The notes under the pieces are model-generated. The model was given only the letters and a program-made list of their open reading frames with translations. It did no database searches and was not told the DNA's origin. A DNA stretch of 64,000 nt from Halococcus sediminicola (lineage in GTDB: Archaea > Halobacteriota > Halobacteria > Halobacteriales > Halococcaceae). Of the stretch, positions 18,023-26,606 are shown piece after piece. The position numbers and the translations under genes were made by a program. The stretch spans positions 124,001-188,000 of the forward strand of contig NZ_BBMP01000026.1 in NCBI RefSeq assembly GCF_000755245.1, written 5' to 3'. The first letter of the stretch is position 1. Every line of letters begins with the position of its first letter.

Positions 18023-18031
18023 GCTTAATTC
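18023..18031 (+). promoter_or_regulatory. TATA-like element of the NAD(P)HX repair gene
   Basis: GCTTAATTC centred 26 nt upstream of the ATG at 18053. Confidence 0.5.
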
Positions 18032-18052
18032 GTCGGCGGTCGATGAACCCCT

Positions 18053-19477
18053 ATGATAGATGCGGACCGGATGGCCGCCGTCGACGAGAACGCCGCGGCG
18101 CTCGGTGTGTCGCGAAAACAGTTGATGGAGTCGAGCGGCAACGCCGTCGCCGGCGCGGTCCGGGACCTCGCGGAACCGGGTGCGTCCGTCACCATCGTCG
18201 CCGGGCGGGGGAACAACGGCGGTGACGCACTCGTTGCCGCCCGATTTCTCGATAGTTATGACTTGTGCGTGCTCCTCCTCGGTCGCGCCGAAACCATCAC
18301 GACCGACATCGCCCGTGAGAACTGGGCAGCGCTCGAAGAAGGCGCGTACGACGTCGAGGAGGTGCGCGACTCGCGGGACCTCGACCTCGGTGACCCGGAC
18401 GTGGTCGTGGATGCGATGCTCGGCACGGGCATCACGGGCGACCTCCGCGAACCCGAGGCCACGGCCGCGCGCGCGATGAACGACTCCGAGGCGATCGTCC
18501 TCTCCGTCGACGTTCCATCGGGTGTGGACGCCGACACCGGTGAGGGGAGTTCGGAAGCGGTCGAGGCCGACCACGTCGTCACCTTCCACGACACGAAGCC
18601 GGGTCTCGACGCGCTCGATTCGGACGTACAGGTTGCGGATATCGGGATTCCGTGGGCCGCCGAGCGCTTCGTCGGGCCGGGCGACCTTGCCGTCGAGCGC
18701 GATGCCCATAGCCAAAAGGGTGATTCCGGGCGCGTACTCGTCGTCGGCGGTGGTCCCTACACCGGTGCACCGGCGCTCGCCGCGCAGGCCTCGCTGCGCG
18801 CAGGCGCTGACCTCGCGTTCGTCTCGGTCCCGGAACGGGTGTTCGAGCCGATCGCGGGCTACGCGGAGGACCTCATCGTCCAGCCCTACGAGTCGAAACG
18901 ACTCACTCCCGAGCAGGTCGATGGGCTGGTCGCAACGGCCACCGACCACGACGATATCGTGGTGCTCGGGCCGGGTCTCGGCAGCGCCGACGAAACCCAT
19001 GAAGCGGTCGAGCAGTTTCTGGAAGACTTCGACGGCCGGGCAGTCGTCGATGCCGACGCGCTCGCGGCAGTCCCGGAGGTCGAAACGGATGCGACGCTGG
19101 TCTGTACGCCGAACCGAAAGGAACTCGCGGCGATGGGTGGTCCCGACGTGCGGCGCCTGCGCGAGCACACCGAGGAGATCGAGGCGTTCGCCGCCGAACT
19201 GGGGCACGTCGTGCTGGCAAAGGCCAAGGACGACGTCATCACCGACGGCGAGCGGACGCGCGTCTCCCGTACCGGGACGCCCGGCATGACCGTCGGCGGG
19301 ACCGGCGACGTGCTTGCAGGAATCACGGCCGCGCTGCTGGCCGCACGCGAGCCGTTCGATGCCGCCTGCGTCGCACCCTACGTCAATGGTCGGGCGGCCG
19401 AACGCCTCCCCGATAGCGGACTGCTCGCCTCCGAACTGCTCGATAGCATCCCGCAGGCGATGCAGGGGGACCAATGA
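18053..19477 (+). CDS. Bifunctional NAD(P)H-hydrate epimerase / ADP-dependent dehydratase
   Basis: A 474-residue two-domain enzyme. The N-terminal half is the epimerase, with AGRGNNGGDALVAARFL as its phosphate-binding site and VSVDVPSGVDADTGEG. The C-terminal half is the ribokinase-like dehydratase, with GGGPYTGAPALAA, VVLGPGLGS, DADALAAV and TPGMTVGGTGDVLAG. Together they repair hydrated NADH and NADPH. The fusion is common in archaea. It overlaps moaC by 4 nt (ATGA), implying translational coupling between cofactor repair and molybdopterin synthesis, with no known metabolic link. Confidence 0.93.
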   Translation: MIDADRMAAVDENAAALGVSRKQLMESSGNAVAGAVRDLAEPGASVTIVAGRGNNGGDALVAARFLDSYDLCVLLLGRAETITTDIARENWAALEEGAYDVEEVRDSRDLDLGDPDVVVDAMLGTGITGDLREPEATAARAMNDSEAIVLSVDVPSGVDADTGEGSSEAVEADHVVTFHDTKPGLDALDSDVQVADIGIPWAAERFVGPGDLAVERDAHSQKGDSGRVLVVGGGPYTGAPALAAQASLRAGADLAFVSVPERVFEPIAGYAEDLIVQPYESKRLTPEQVDGLVATATDHDDIVVLGPGLGSADETHEAVEQFLEDFDGRAVVDADALAAVPEVETDATLVCTPNRKELAAMGGPDVRRLREHTEEIEAFAAELGHVVLAKAKDDVITDGERTRVSRTGTPGMTVGGTGDVLAGITAALLAAREPFDAACVAPYVNGRAAERLPDSGLLASELLDSIPQAMQGDQ

Positions 19478-19965
19478 GCGACGAACCGGACGCCGACGAT
19501 CTGACTCACACCACCTCCGAGGGTGATGCACAGATAGTCGACGTCGGCGCGAAACCCGACAGCGTGCGCCGGGCGGCCGCCCGCGGGACGATTTGCCTGC
19601 GGGAGTCGACGGTCGCGGCTATCGAGGAAGACGAAATCGGGAAGGGCGATGTCCTCACGACCGCCCGCCTCGGTGCGATTCGTGCCGTCAAACACACGTG
19701 GGAGACGATTCCACTCTGTCACCAGATCCCGATTTCGAACGTCGAGACGGAGTTCGATCTCGGGGATGATCGCGTGACGCTCACCGTGGCGGTCGAGACC
19801 ACCGGCAAGACGGGCTGCGAGATGGAGGCGCTGCAGGGCGTGACGACGGGGCTGAACACGGTCTGGGACATGACGAAAGCCGCCGAAAAGGACGGCGATG
19901 GCCAGTACCCGAATACCGAAATCGAGAGTGTTCGGGTACTCGAAAAAGAAAAGCGCGAGCTATGA
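19474..19965 (+). CDS. moaC: Cyclic pyranopterin monophosphate synthase (molybdenum cofactor biosynthesis)
   Basis: A 163-residue MoaC. Conserved stretches are ARLGAIRAVKHTWETIPLCHQIP and TTGKTGCEMEALQGV, with the C-terminal active-site region DMTKAAEKDG. It completes conversion of GTP to cyclic pyranopterin monophosphate after MoaA. The start codon overlaps the previous gene's stop. Its own stop codon directly abuts the stop codon of hflX from the other strand, with no intergenic space. Confidence 0.93.
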   Translation: MSDEPDADDLTHTTSEGDAQIVDVGAKPDSVRRAAARGTICLRESTVAAIEEDEIGKGDVLTTARLGAIRAVKHTWETIPLCHQIPISNVETEFDLGDDRVTLTVAVETTGKTGCEMEALQGVTTGLNTVWDMTKAAEKDGDGQYPNTEIESVRVLEKEKREL

Positions 19966-21258
19966 CTCGACCGGTTGAGCGAGGTTCGCGGCCCGATTGC
20001 GGGACTGCTCGACGACCGCCGGCCGTGCCGCGAACGTCACGATGACCTGCTCGCCGTCGTCGGGATAGGTGACGTCCTCGACGCGGGCGTGGTCGTGAAC
20101 CCACGACACGAGGCTCATCGTCTCGTCGCCCATCGGCAATACGAGCCGTTCCTTTTCGTAATCGGGGAGTTCGTCCTCGATGCGCGCCAGCAACGCATCG
20201 ATGTCGTCGCCCTCGGCGGCGCTCACGGCGACGGGGTTCGGCGCGAGCGCCGACAGTGCCTCGTGCTTTTCGGCCAGCTCGTCGCTCTCGACGCGGTCGG
20301 TTTTGTTCAAAACGGTGACGATGGGTGCTTCGTTGCGCTCGTAGAGCGTGTCGTGGGCGGTGACGAGCTTCTCGCGCATCGCTTCGACCGACTCGCTCGC
20401 GTCCACGACTAGCAAAACGAGGTCGGCGCGATAGACCGAATCGAGCGTCGACTTGAACGATTCGACCAGCCAGTGCGGGAGATCCGCAATGAATCCTACG
20501 GTGTCGGTCACGAGCACTGGCCTCTCCATCGCCGCCCGGCGCGTGGTCGTGCCGAGGGTGGTGAACAGCCGATTCTCGGATTCGGCGGTCGCGTCGAGGT
20601 CCGGATGGAGACCCTCGTTCTCGTCGACGTCGACGTCGGTCGCGAGCTGGCGCAACAGGGTGGATTTCCCGGCGTTGGTGTAGCCGGCCAGCGCCACGAG
20701 GTCGAAACCGGATTCGCGGCGCTGCTCGCGGCGGTGCTGTTCGGTTTCCTCGATCGTTTCGAGTTCGTCACGGATCGCGCTGATCTGGGCTTTGATGTCC
20801 TGTTCGCGCGATTCGTCGTACTCGCCGAGCCCCATGAAGCCGGGCCGCTCCTCGCGTTTTGCGAGGCTCGTCTTCGCCTCCGCGCGCGGGAGTTCGTACC
20901 TGAGTTCGGCGAGTTCGACCTGTAGCTGGGCCTTCTTCGTCTCGGCGCGCTGGCCGAAGATTTCGAGGATCAGTCGGAACCGGTCCAGCACCATCGCGTC
21001 GTCCGGCAGGCGCTGGCCGAGGTTGTAGGTCTGGTACGGGCCGAGCCGGTTGTCGAAGATCACTGCTTCGGCTCCTCGGTCGCGGACGAGCGCGGCGAGT
21101 TCGTCAGCCTTCCCCTCGCCGAGGTGGAGCGCGGCGTCCTCGGTTCTGGTCTGGGTGAGCGTGCCGACGACCTCGTGGCCGGCCGCCCGAGCGAGGTCCG
21201 CTATCTCCCCCGTGTCGGCGCTGCCCGCATCGACTCGCTTTGCGATGATGACCTTCAT
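19960..21258 (-). CDS. hflX: Ribosome-associated GTPase HflX
   Basis: A 432-residue GTPase. Residues about 1-185 form the HflX N-terminal nucleotide-binding and coiled-coil domain (RGAEAVIFDNRLGPYQTYNL, AELRYELPRAEA). The GTPase domain has G1 AGYTNAGKSTLL, G3 DTVGFI and G4 NKTD. HflX acts on stalled or stressed ribosomes. The ATG at 21258 gives the family's N-terminus (MKVIIAKR); the open frame extends further without similarity. Its final codons are shared with the moaC end region, so both transcripts must terminate inside the opposing gene. Confidence 0.93.
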   Translation of the reverse strand: MKVIIAKRVDAGSADTGEIADLARAAGHEVVGTLTQTRTEDAALHLGEGKADELAALVRDRGAEAVIFDNRLGPYQTYNLGQRLPDDAMVLDRFRLILEIFGQRAETKKAQLQVELAELRYELPRAEAKTSLAKREERPGFMGLGEYDESREQDIKAQISAIRDELETIEETEQHRREQRRESGFDLVALAGYTNAGKSTLLRQLATDVDVDENEGLHPDLDATAESENRLFTTLGTTTRRAAMERPVLVTDTVGFIADLPHWLVESFKSTLDSVYRADLVLLVVDASESVEAMREKLVTAHDTLYERNEAPIVTVLNKTDRVESDELAEKHEALSALAPNPVAVSAAEGDDIDALLARIEDELPDYEKERLVLPMGDETMSLVSWVHDHARVEDVTYPDDGEQVIVTFAARPAVVEQSRNRAANLAQPVES

Positions 21259-21352
21259 GTGAGTCTCGACACCCGAGCGTCGATTGACTCGGACTACGCG
21301 GCCGGGCGTCTTCAATCCCCGGCCCGACGGCGAGGACGTGCGAACGACCCTC

Positions 21353-22270
21353 TCAGGTCCGCTCCTCGGGCGGAACGAACGGTCCCACTGAGACCGTGTA
21401 GCGCGCGATCGTGGCGAGCCTGAGCATGTAGCTGAGGAGGAGCGCGAGCGGCAACAACACGATCGCGATGGCGGCGCTGACGACGACCGGTAGCAACGGC
21501 TGGGCGACCGTCACGCTCGGGACGGACGTGTAGACGGTCGTGGTGTAGAAGGTAACGAGCAGGATGGGGATCCCGAGGGCGGCCAGCCGCCGCGAAAGCC
21601 CTGCGAGGTCCTGCTGGATGGCGATCGTCTTGAAGAACTGTCGGGCGACCGCGACCGCCTCCAGCAGCTCCGCCACTGTGTCGAGCTCCTCGGTCGACCG
21701 GTCGTCGTGCGCCCGCCGGATGGCCTCCGTCTCGGTCAACCGCTCGGCGTAGGCCGGTCCGAGAAGCGTCGAGACGATTGCCATCGTGTCCTCGGTGCCC
21801 GCGACCCCTTCGAGTCGCTCGGCGTAGGCGTGCATCGCCGAGCGGTACTCCTCGATCCCGTCGGTCGTCCCGTCGTGCTCCGCCGCGAACGCTGCCACCC
21901 GCTCGTCGAGCGTCTCGCCGATGGTCGCCAGGAACTCCGCCGGGTCGTTCGGGCTCGTGGCCCGATCCGTGAGCTCCGCGACCGACCGCCGGAACTCGCG
22001 CGTGCCGTCGAGGCGATCGGTGAGCCCCTCGACCGTGCCGAATACCCGCGAGAGCACGAGCTGGTTCACGGTGAGCGTGATCGTGATGAGCGAGAACATT
22101 CCGGAGACGACGCCACTACCGAACATCGACGAGACCGCGCTCGCCGGCTGGAACGTGACGAGCCCGATCCGTGTCGCTCCGAACGTGACCAGGAAGGCCA
22201 CGGCGGCGAGCAAAACGGAAACGAGTAGTCGACTACCGTCGATGAGAACCCACTTCGAGAGTTTGTTCAT
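21353..22270 (-). CDS. Four-helix membrane protein, uncharacterised
   Basis: A 305-residue protein with two hydrophobic segments near the N-terminus (about 12-35 and 50-75) and two near the C-terminus (about 225-250 and 258-285). Between them lies a ~140-residue hydrophilic helical domain (SVAELTDRATSPNDPAEF..., DTVAELLEAVAVARQFF). The arrangement resembles bestrophin-like or DUF-type archaeal membrane proteins with a cytoplasmic insert, but I do not assign a family. It begins 15 nt after a lipoprotein gene, so the two probably form an operon. Confidence 0.6.
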   Translation of the reverse strand: MNKLSKWVLIDGSRLLVSVLLAAVAFLVTFGATRIGLVTFQPASAVSSMFGSGVVSGMFSLITITLTVNQLVLSRVFGTVEGLTDRLDGTREFRRSVAELTDRATSPNDPAEFLATIGETLDERVAAFAAEHDGTTDGIEEYRSAMHAYAERLEGVAGTEDTMAIVSTLLGPAYAERLTETEAIRRAHDDRSTEELDTVAELLEAVAVARQFFKTIAIQQDLAGLSRRLAALGIPILLVTFYTTTVYTSVPSVTVAQPLLPVVVSAAIAIVLLPLALLLSYMLRLATIARYTVSVGPFVPPEERT

Positions 22271-22285
22271 GATGATCGTCTCCAG

Positions 22286-22681
22286 TCAGCGCAGTGAATC
22301 GCCCGTGACCGTCGCGTTGCGCGTCTCGACCACGGTACCGTTGACGGTGTTGGCGGCCACGACGGTCGCGGACCCGTCGGGCGGCAGGAGGATGGTGGCA
22401 CTCGACTGACCGCTGTCGAGCGTGGTCCGGTGGAACGTCTCGCCGTTCGGCGCGATGACTACGATTCGATCGACACCCTCGTCGGTCGTCGCGTTCGACG
22501 CGAGGCGCAGTTTCGCGGTCACCTGTCCGACGGCCACCGCCCCATCCGTGGCTGCACCCTCGAACACCGTCGATTCCGTCGTGTTCAGTTCGACGGCCGG
22601 ACCGGTCGCGAGACAGCCGCTGGTCACGAGCAGCGTGCCGAAGGCGACGGCGGCGAGCAGCCGCACTCGTGATCCGCCCAT
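22286..22681 (-). CDS. Small predicted lipoprotein
   Basis: A 131-residue exported protein. The N-terminus (RVRLLAAVAFGTLLVTSGCLATG) has a basic start, hydrophobic core and lipobox TSGC. The mature part is beta-rich, with several N-x-S/T sequons (VELNTTES, ASNATTDE, VNGTVVE, RNATVTG) suggesting glycosylation. Function unknown. The ATG at 22681 is preferred because it begins immediately before the signal peptide. Its neighbour downstream is a four-helix membrane protein on the same strand. Confidence 0.6.
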   Translation of the reverse strand: MGGSRVRLLAAVAFGTLLVTSGCLATGPAVELNTTESTVFEGAATDGAVAVGQVTAKLRLASNATTDEGVDRIVVIAPNGETFHRTTLDSGQSSATILLPPDGSATVVAANTVNGTVVETRNATVTGDSLR

Positions 22682-22796
22682 CACTCGACGTTTCGGCCGC
22701 AGGTCGGTGGTTCGACACCGCTCGTCGCTGCCGGGTCGTTCGTCATGCACCTCCCTCACGCGGCGTCGATAAGAACGTGCTGCCTTCGGCCCCGAC

Positions 22797-23522
22797 TCAC
22801 CGGGTGCGGATGTCCTCTTCGTCGCGGACTTTCTTGGTCTCGCCCTCGCCTTCGGACTGTTCGCTGACGAGTTCGTAGAAGTCGTTCTGCAGACCGGCCG
22901 GGAACTCGACGACGCCGATCCACGAGCCGTCGTTCTGCCACTCCTCGCTGACGAGATCGCCGAACTGGCGGATCTGTGCCTGTGCGCTGCCGGCGTGATC
23001 GGCGGGGATCTGAGCGGCCATCGTCACTTCCTCGAAGCGAATGGGGATCACCGGTCTGAGTGCGTCGAGCGCGTCGTCGATCTGGCTCTCGACGGGATCC
23101 ATCGCGTCGATGCGGAAGTCGGTCTCCTCCAGTGCGGACTCGATGCGGTCCGGTGGATGGGGCGCGCCATCCATCTGGGGGTTGACGGCGTTGCGCGCGA
23201 TGGTGTTGATGAGCTGTTTGCGCTTTTGGGCCTGCATCTCGCGGCGCTGCTCGGCGGTGATCTGGATCTCGCCTTCGCGGATGACTTCGGGGATGATTTC
23301 GAGTGGGTCGGTCGTGCCGAACACCTCCTCGACGTCGGCTTCGGCCGGGCGATCCCCACGAGAGGCGTCCTCGAAGACGTCTTCGGCGGCGATCACGTCT
23401 TCGAGGTCGCCCTCGAACTCGCCGCGATTGATGGCCAGCGCCGCGTCGGGATCGACGAGCACCTCGAAGCGCGCCCCGTGGGATTCGAGACGTGCCGTCA
23501 CCGCCTCGTCGAGCGATATCAT
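22797..23522 (-). CDS. sdo1: Ribosome maturation protein SBDS (Sdo1)
   Basis: A 241-residue SBDS-family protein. Domain I (residues 1-90) includes VTARLESHGARFEVLVDPDAAL; domain II contains the helical AEQRREMQAQKRKQLINTIARNAVNP; domain III (from about 160) is the ferredoxin-like end. The family removes anti-association factor aIF6 from the 50S subunit together with an EF-2-like GTPase. It follows psmA by 66 nt, a gene order seen widely in Euryarchaeota. A short acidic tail is present. Length is typical. Confidence 0.93.
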   Translation of the reverse strand: MISLDEAVTARLESHGARFEVLVDPDAALAINRGEFEGDLEDVIAAEDVFEDASRGDRPAEADVEEVFGTTDPLEIIPEVIREGEIQITAEQRREMQAQKRKQLINTIARNAVNPQMDGAPHPPDRIESALEETDFRIDAMDPVESQIDDALDALRPVIPIRFEEVTMAAQIPADHAGSAQAQIRQFGDLVSEEWQNDGSWIGVVEFPAGLQNDFYELVSEQSEGEGETKKVRDEEDIRTR

Positions 23523-23588
23523 GTCCTCTTCTGGGGGTCGGAGCTACAAGTCGTTTCTCATCGGGGAAAAATCGTGCGAGCGGGGCGC

Positions 23589-24347
23589 TTACTCGTCGCC
23601 TTCGTCCGTGTCGTCGGCCTCGAAGAGGTCGTACTCGTCGAGATACGCGTCGAGTTCTTCGTCCGAGAGCTCTTCGAAGCGCTCGCTCTCGACGTCGATG
23701 GTGGCGACGCCGATGCCTTCGGGCGTGAGACCACCCTCGACCGACTCGGCGAGCGTTTCGAGGGCGAGACCGATGCCACCCTGGAGGTCCATCGAATCCT
23801 GATAGTGCTCTTCGAGGTAGTCGATCATCTCGCTGCGACCCGAGCCGATGGCGAGCGCCTGCCACTCCGAGGACGTCCCCGACGGATCGGTCTCGAACAG
23901 GCGGGGTTCGCCGTTCTCGATGCCGCCGATGATGAGCGCCACCCCGAAGGGGCGTGCGCCGCCGACCTGCGTGTACTGCTGGATGTGGTCGGTGACGGTT
24001 TTCGTGATGGTCTCGACACCGATCGGCTCGCCGTAGCGGAGCTGTTCGACTTGGGCCTGTCGGCGCGCGAAGTCGATGAGCTGGCGGGCGTCGGCGACGT
24101 GACCAGCAGAAGCGATGCCGATGTGGTCGTCGGCTTTGTGCATCTTCTCGACGCTCTCGCGCTCCATCAGCGGCGAGCGGAAGCGCTTGTCGACGGCGAA
24201 GACGACGCCGTCGTCGGTTTTGACGCCGATGCTCGCGGTGCCGCGCTTGACGGCCTCGCGGGCGTACTCGACCTGGTAGAGCCGCCCGTCCGGCGAGAAG
24301 ATCGTTATCCCGCGGTCGTAGGCCTGCTGTTGGGCTTGTCCCTGCAT
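23589..24347 (-). CDS. psmA: 20S proteasome alpha subunit
   Basis: A 252-residue alpha-type subunit. The N-terminal helix and gate region read QAQQQAYDRGITIFSPDGRLYQVEYA, followed by KRGTASIGVKTDDGVVFAVDK and the conserved ASAGHVADARQLIDFAR. Alpha subunits lack the catalytic threonine and form the gated outer rings that receive substrates from PAN/CDC48 ATPases. The last ~20 residues are acidic (EADDTDEGDE), typical of haloarchaeal forms. It starts 4 nt after the Pop5 gene, so the two are co-transcribed. A CDC48-type ATPase lies at the window's left edge. Confidence 0.95.
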   Translation of the reverse strand: MQGQAQQQAYDRGITIFSPDGRLYQVEYAREAVKRGTASIGVKTDDGVVFAVDKRFRSPLMERESVEKMHKADDHIGIASAGHVADARQLIDFARRQAQVEQLRYGEPIGVETITKTVTDHIQQYTQVGGARPFGVALIIGGIENGEPRLFETDPSGTSSEWQALAIGSGRSEMIDYLEEHYQDSMDLQGGIGLALETLAESVEGGLTPEGIGVATIDVESERFEELSDEELDAYLDEYDLFEADDTDEGDE

Positions 24348-24351
24348 AGTT

Positions 24352-24828
24352 TTAGATATCGAGTGCTGCCGCCCCCACGAACCCACTCTCTGAGTCGATC
24401 TCGACTCGGTCGCCCCGCACGGCCGCGGGCCGTCGTGCGTCCGCGAACGCGACGTTTCTCTCGACGGATTCTCGGGTCGCGCGACCTTTATACCTTTCTT
24501 CACACGCACGTATCGTCCCGCTCACACCCAGCACCCGGACGCCGACCGGTGCGTTCCCAACGGCGTCGATACAGGCGAGCGCCGCCCGCGCCCGCTCGAC
24601 CTCGCCGTGCCGCACTCGGACGATGGCCATCCCACCGCCGTCGTCCAGTTCGAAGTCGATGATTCTGAGATCGGCGTCGGCGCTGCCGGGGTCGCCCAGC
24701 AGATTTTGGGCGGCGTACCAGCACTCGCGCTGGAAGTCGCGTTTTCCAAAACCCGCATCGGGCCACGACTCGATTTCGACCGCGAGATACCGCCGGCGCG
24801 GGCGGAGGTGTTTCGGCAGGTGTTTCAT
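24352..24828 (-). CDS. rnp2: RNase P protein component Pop5/Rpp14 (Rnp2)
   Basis: A 158-residue Pop5 homologue. The N-terminal KHLPKHLRPRRRYLAVEIES and 'FQRECWYAAQNLLGD' are typical, as is the RNP-like 'GGMAIVRVRHGEVERARAALA' strand-helix. Pop5 pairs with Rpp30 to stabilise the catalytic RNase P RNA in tRNA 5' maturation. It overlaps the upstream methyltransferase by 4 nt and is 4 nt from psmA. The last 45 residues extend beyond the usual Pop5 core, probably a haloarchaeal tail. Confidence 0.88.
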   Translation of the reverse strand: MKHLPKHLRPRRRYLAVEIESWPDAGFGKRDFQRECWYAAQNLLGDPGSADADLRIIDFELDDGGGMAIVRVRHGEVERARAALACIDAVGNAPVGVRVLGVSGTIRACEERYKGRATRESVERNVAFADARRPAAVRGDRVEIDSESGFVGAAALDI

Positions 24829-25457
24829 TCCCGCTCGTCCGCCACAGATCCATCGGCACGCTCCGCGACCAACACGCCGACCTGTTCGTGGACGCGCTCG
24901 ACCGAGGTCAGCGAGAATCCCGCATCGGTCAGCGCGTCGGCGAGCGTGCCGACGGTAGCGGGGTCGTCGACTGCGGGCGAATAGAACGGCTCGTCGGGGT
25001 TCGGTTCGCCGAAGAACATCACGTCGCCCAGCACGAGCTTTCGTGGTTCGAGGGTCGCGATGGCTTCGATGGCCGCGCGCTTTTCCTCGTCGCTCAGGTG
25101 GTGCATGGCGAAGTTCGAGACCACGATATCGATCGAATCGTCGACCGCCGGCTCGCGAAAACTCCCCTCGCCGAAGGCGACGTTCTCGATGCCCGCTTCC
25201 TCGGCTTTCGTCCGGGCTTCGTCCATCATCCCGTCCGAGATGTCTCGGCCGACGACACGCTTTGCCTCGGGGGCGAGCGCAAGCGCGATGGCCCCAGTCC
25301 CCGTACCGAGGTCGAGCACGGTGTCGTCGGGGTCGGGTGCGGCGTGCTCGACGACCAGCGACGCACACGCCCGATATTCGGGGCTGTCCTGGCTCTCGTC
25401 GTAGCTTTCGGACTGGTCGTCGAAGCGCGCGGCGTGTTCCTCAATCGTCTTCTTCAT
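24825..25457 (-). CDS. Class I SAM-dependent methyltransferase embedded between RNase P genes
   Basis: A 210-residue Rossmann methyltransferase. The SAM-binding motif I is DTVLDLGTGTGAIALALAP, followed by motif II 'VVGRDISDGMMDEARTKA' and motif IV 'IDIVVSNFAMHHL'. Substrate unknown; the fold is shared by small-molecule and RNA methyltransferases. Its position is striking: it overlaps the end of rnp3 by 17 nt and the start of rnp2 by 4 nt, so it is co-translated with two RNase P subunits. That context suggests, but does not prove, an RNA substrate. Confidence 0.85.
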   Translation of the reverse strand: MKKTIEEHAARFDDQSESYDESQDSPEYRACASLVVEHAAPDPDDTVLDLGTGTGAIALALAPEAKRVVGRDISDGMMDEARTKAEEAGIENVAFGEGSFREPAVDDSIDIVVSNFAMHHLSDEEKRAAIEAIATLEPRKLVLGDVMFFGEPNPDEPFYSPAVDDPATVGTLADALTDAGFSLTSVERVHEQVGVLVAERADGSVADERE

Positions 25458-26148
25458 GTCTTCCCCTGTGGACGCCCGGCTCAATGAACGACTCGCTTAG
25501 GCGCTCACGATTCCGCACGGCGAGACGGCCCCACTCGGCGAGACCCGCCGCGATCGCCTCGCGGTCGAAGCCGATGACTTCGCCGAGCGCGAGCAGTTCG
25601 CGCGGCGCGCGCAACTGGAGATGGTTTTCGGGGCTGGCGCTGACCACGTAGGGCGCGTCGTAGTAGGTGACGATCTCGCGGAGTTTCCGGAGGTCCGAAA
25701 GCGCCTGCACGCGCCGCCCGCCACTCAGTCGAAGCGCACGCCCGAAATCGAACTCGAAGCGCACGCCGTTTCGCGTCGCCGCGCGTGCGAGCACATGGTT
25801 GACGTCGCCGTCGGCCATCGGGGATGCGAGAACGTCGACGCGCGGCTCCTCGCAGGCGAAGCGGTTCAGCGAATCCGACCCTTCGACCACGACCAGCGTG
25901 TGTTCCTCGCGGCGCTCTTTGACCTGCGCGCTCGCCGCCGACGGGTTCTGACCGCCGATTTCGACCGCATCCACCACGTCAACGTCGTATTCGTTGGCGA
26001 CCTCGCTCCTGTCGGGTCCGTCGGCGAACGCGGCGGGCGCGTTGCGGACGACGACGCCCGAGAAATCACACTCCGCCGCCGTCAGCGCGAACCGTGCGGC
26101 GGTGCTCTCCCCGTCGGGATACGCACGGACGGCCTCGTAGGCGTCCAT
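25441..26148 (-). CDS. rnp3: RNase P protein component Rpp30 (Rnp3)
   Basis: A 235-residue Rpp30 homologue with a TIM-barrel-like (PHP-type) fold. Typical stretches are VDVVDAVEIGG, EEPRVDVLASP, 'GVRFEFDFGRAL' and 'REIVTYYDAPYVVSASPENHLQLRAPRELLALGEVIG'. It partners Pop5 in RNase P. The ATG at 26148 is 1 nt from the preceding gene's end. The stop overlaps the methyltransferase start by 17 nt. Second gene of the operon that ends with SBDS. Confidence 0.9.
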   Translation of the reverse strand: MDAYEAVRAYPDGESTAARFALTAAECDFSGVVVRNAPAAFADGPDRSEVANEYDVDVVDAVEIGGQNPSAASAQVKERREEHTLVVVEGSDSLNRFACEEPRVDVLASPMADGDVNHVLARAATRNGVRFEFDFGRALRLSGGRRVQALSDLRKLREIVTYYDAPYVVSASPENHLQLRAPRELLALGEVIGFDREAIAAGLAEWGRLAVRNRERLSESFIEPGVHRGRHEEDD

Positions 26149-26149
26149 C

Positions 26150-26575
26150 TTACGCCCGCGATTCGAGCGCGTCGGCGGCGTTCTCGACGGCCGCCTCCTT
26201 CTTCGCGGGATAGGCTTCGACCTTCGCGCGGAGTTCGAGACCGTCTCCCTGTTCGACCCGACCGCTGAATGCCGCCTGCTTGTCGAGGCGGAGGAACAAC
26301 GAACAGTTCTCGTCGACGCGCTCTTCGAGTTCCGCCCTGATACCGCCGAGGTCGATGTCCGCAAGCCGGTCGAGGACGTAACGAACGTCGTCGGCGTTTT
26401 CGACCCGTGCCGAGAGCACCACGATGCGGTCGCCGTGATGACCCTCGCTTGCGACGCGCTCGATGGCGACCTCCTCGGGCAGGAAGTGATCTAATGCACT
26501 CTCGACGCGCGCCTCGTCTTCGGTCCCGTAACAGAAGGTTCGCAGGTCGACGTAGTGGAAGGGAACGCCGCTCAT
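26150..26575 (-). CDS. RNA-binding protein (PF01877-type) heading the RNase P operon
   Basis: A 141-residue protein of the archaeal RNA-binding family often found beside exosome and RNase P genes: N-terminal PFHYVDLRTFCYGTEDEARVESALDHFLPE, central GDRIVVLSARVENADDVRYVLDRL, and 'CSLFLRLDKQAAFSG'. It forms a compact mixed alpha-beta fold. Function unproven, but the link to RNA processing is consistent across archaea. First gene of the operon with rnp3, methyltransferase, rnp2, psmA and SBDS. Confidence 0.8.
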   Translation of the reverse strand: MSGVPFHYVDLRTFCYGTEDEARVESALDHFLPEEVAIERVASEGHHGDRIVVLSARVENADDVRYVLDRLADIDLGGIRAELEERVDENCSLFLRLDKQAAFSGRVEQGDGLELRAKVEAYPAKKEAAVENAADALESRA

Positions 26576-26606
26576 GCGCTCGGTACGCGCTCTGACGACA
26601 AACGCC

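Noticed and set aside
17789-19531. A 580-codon minus-strand frame
   Set aside because: Antisense to the NAD(P)H-hydrate repair gene, which has all its motifs.
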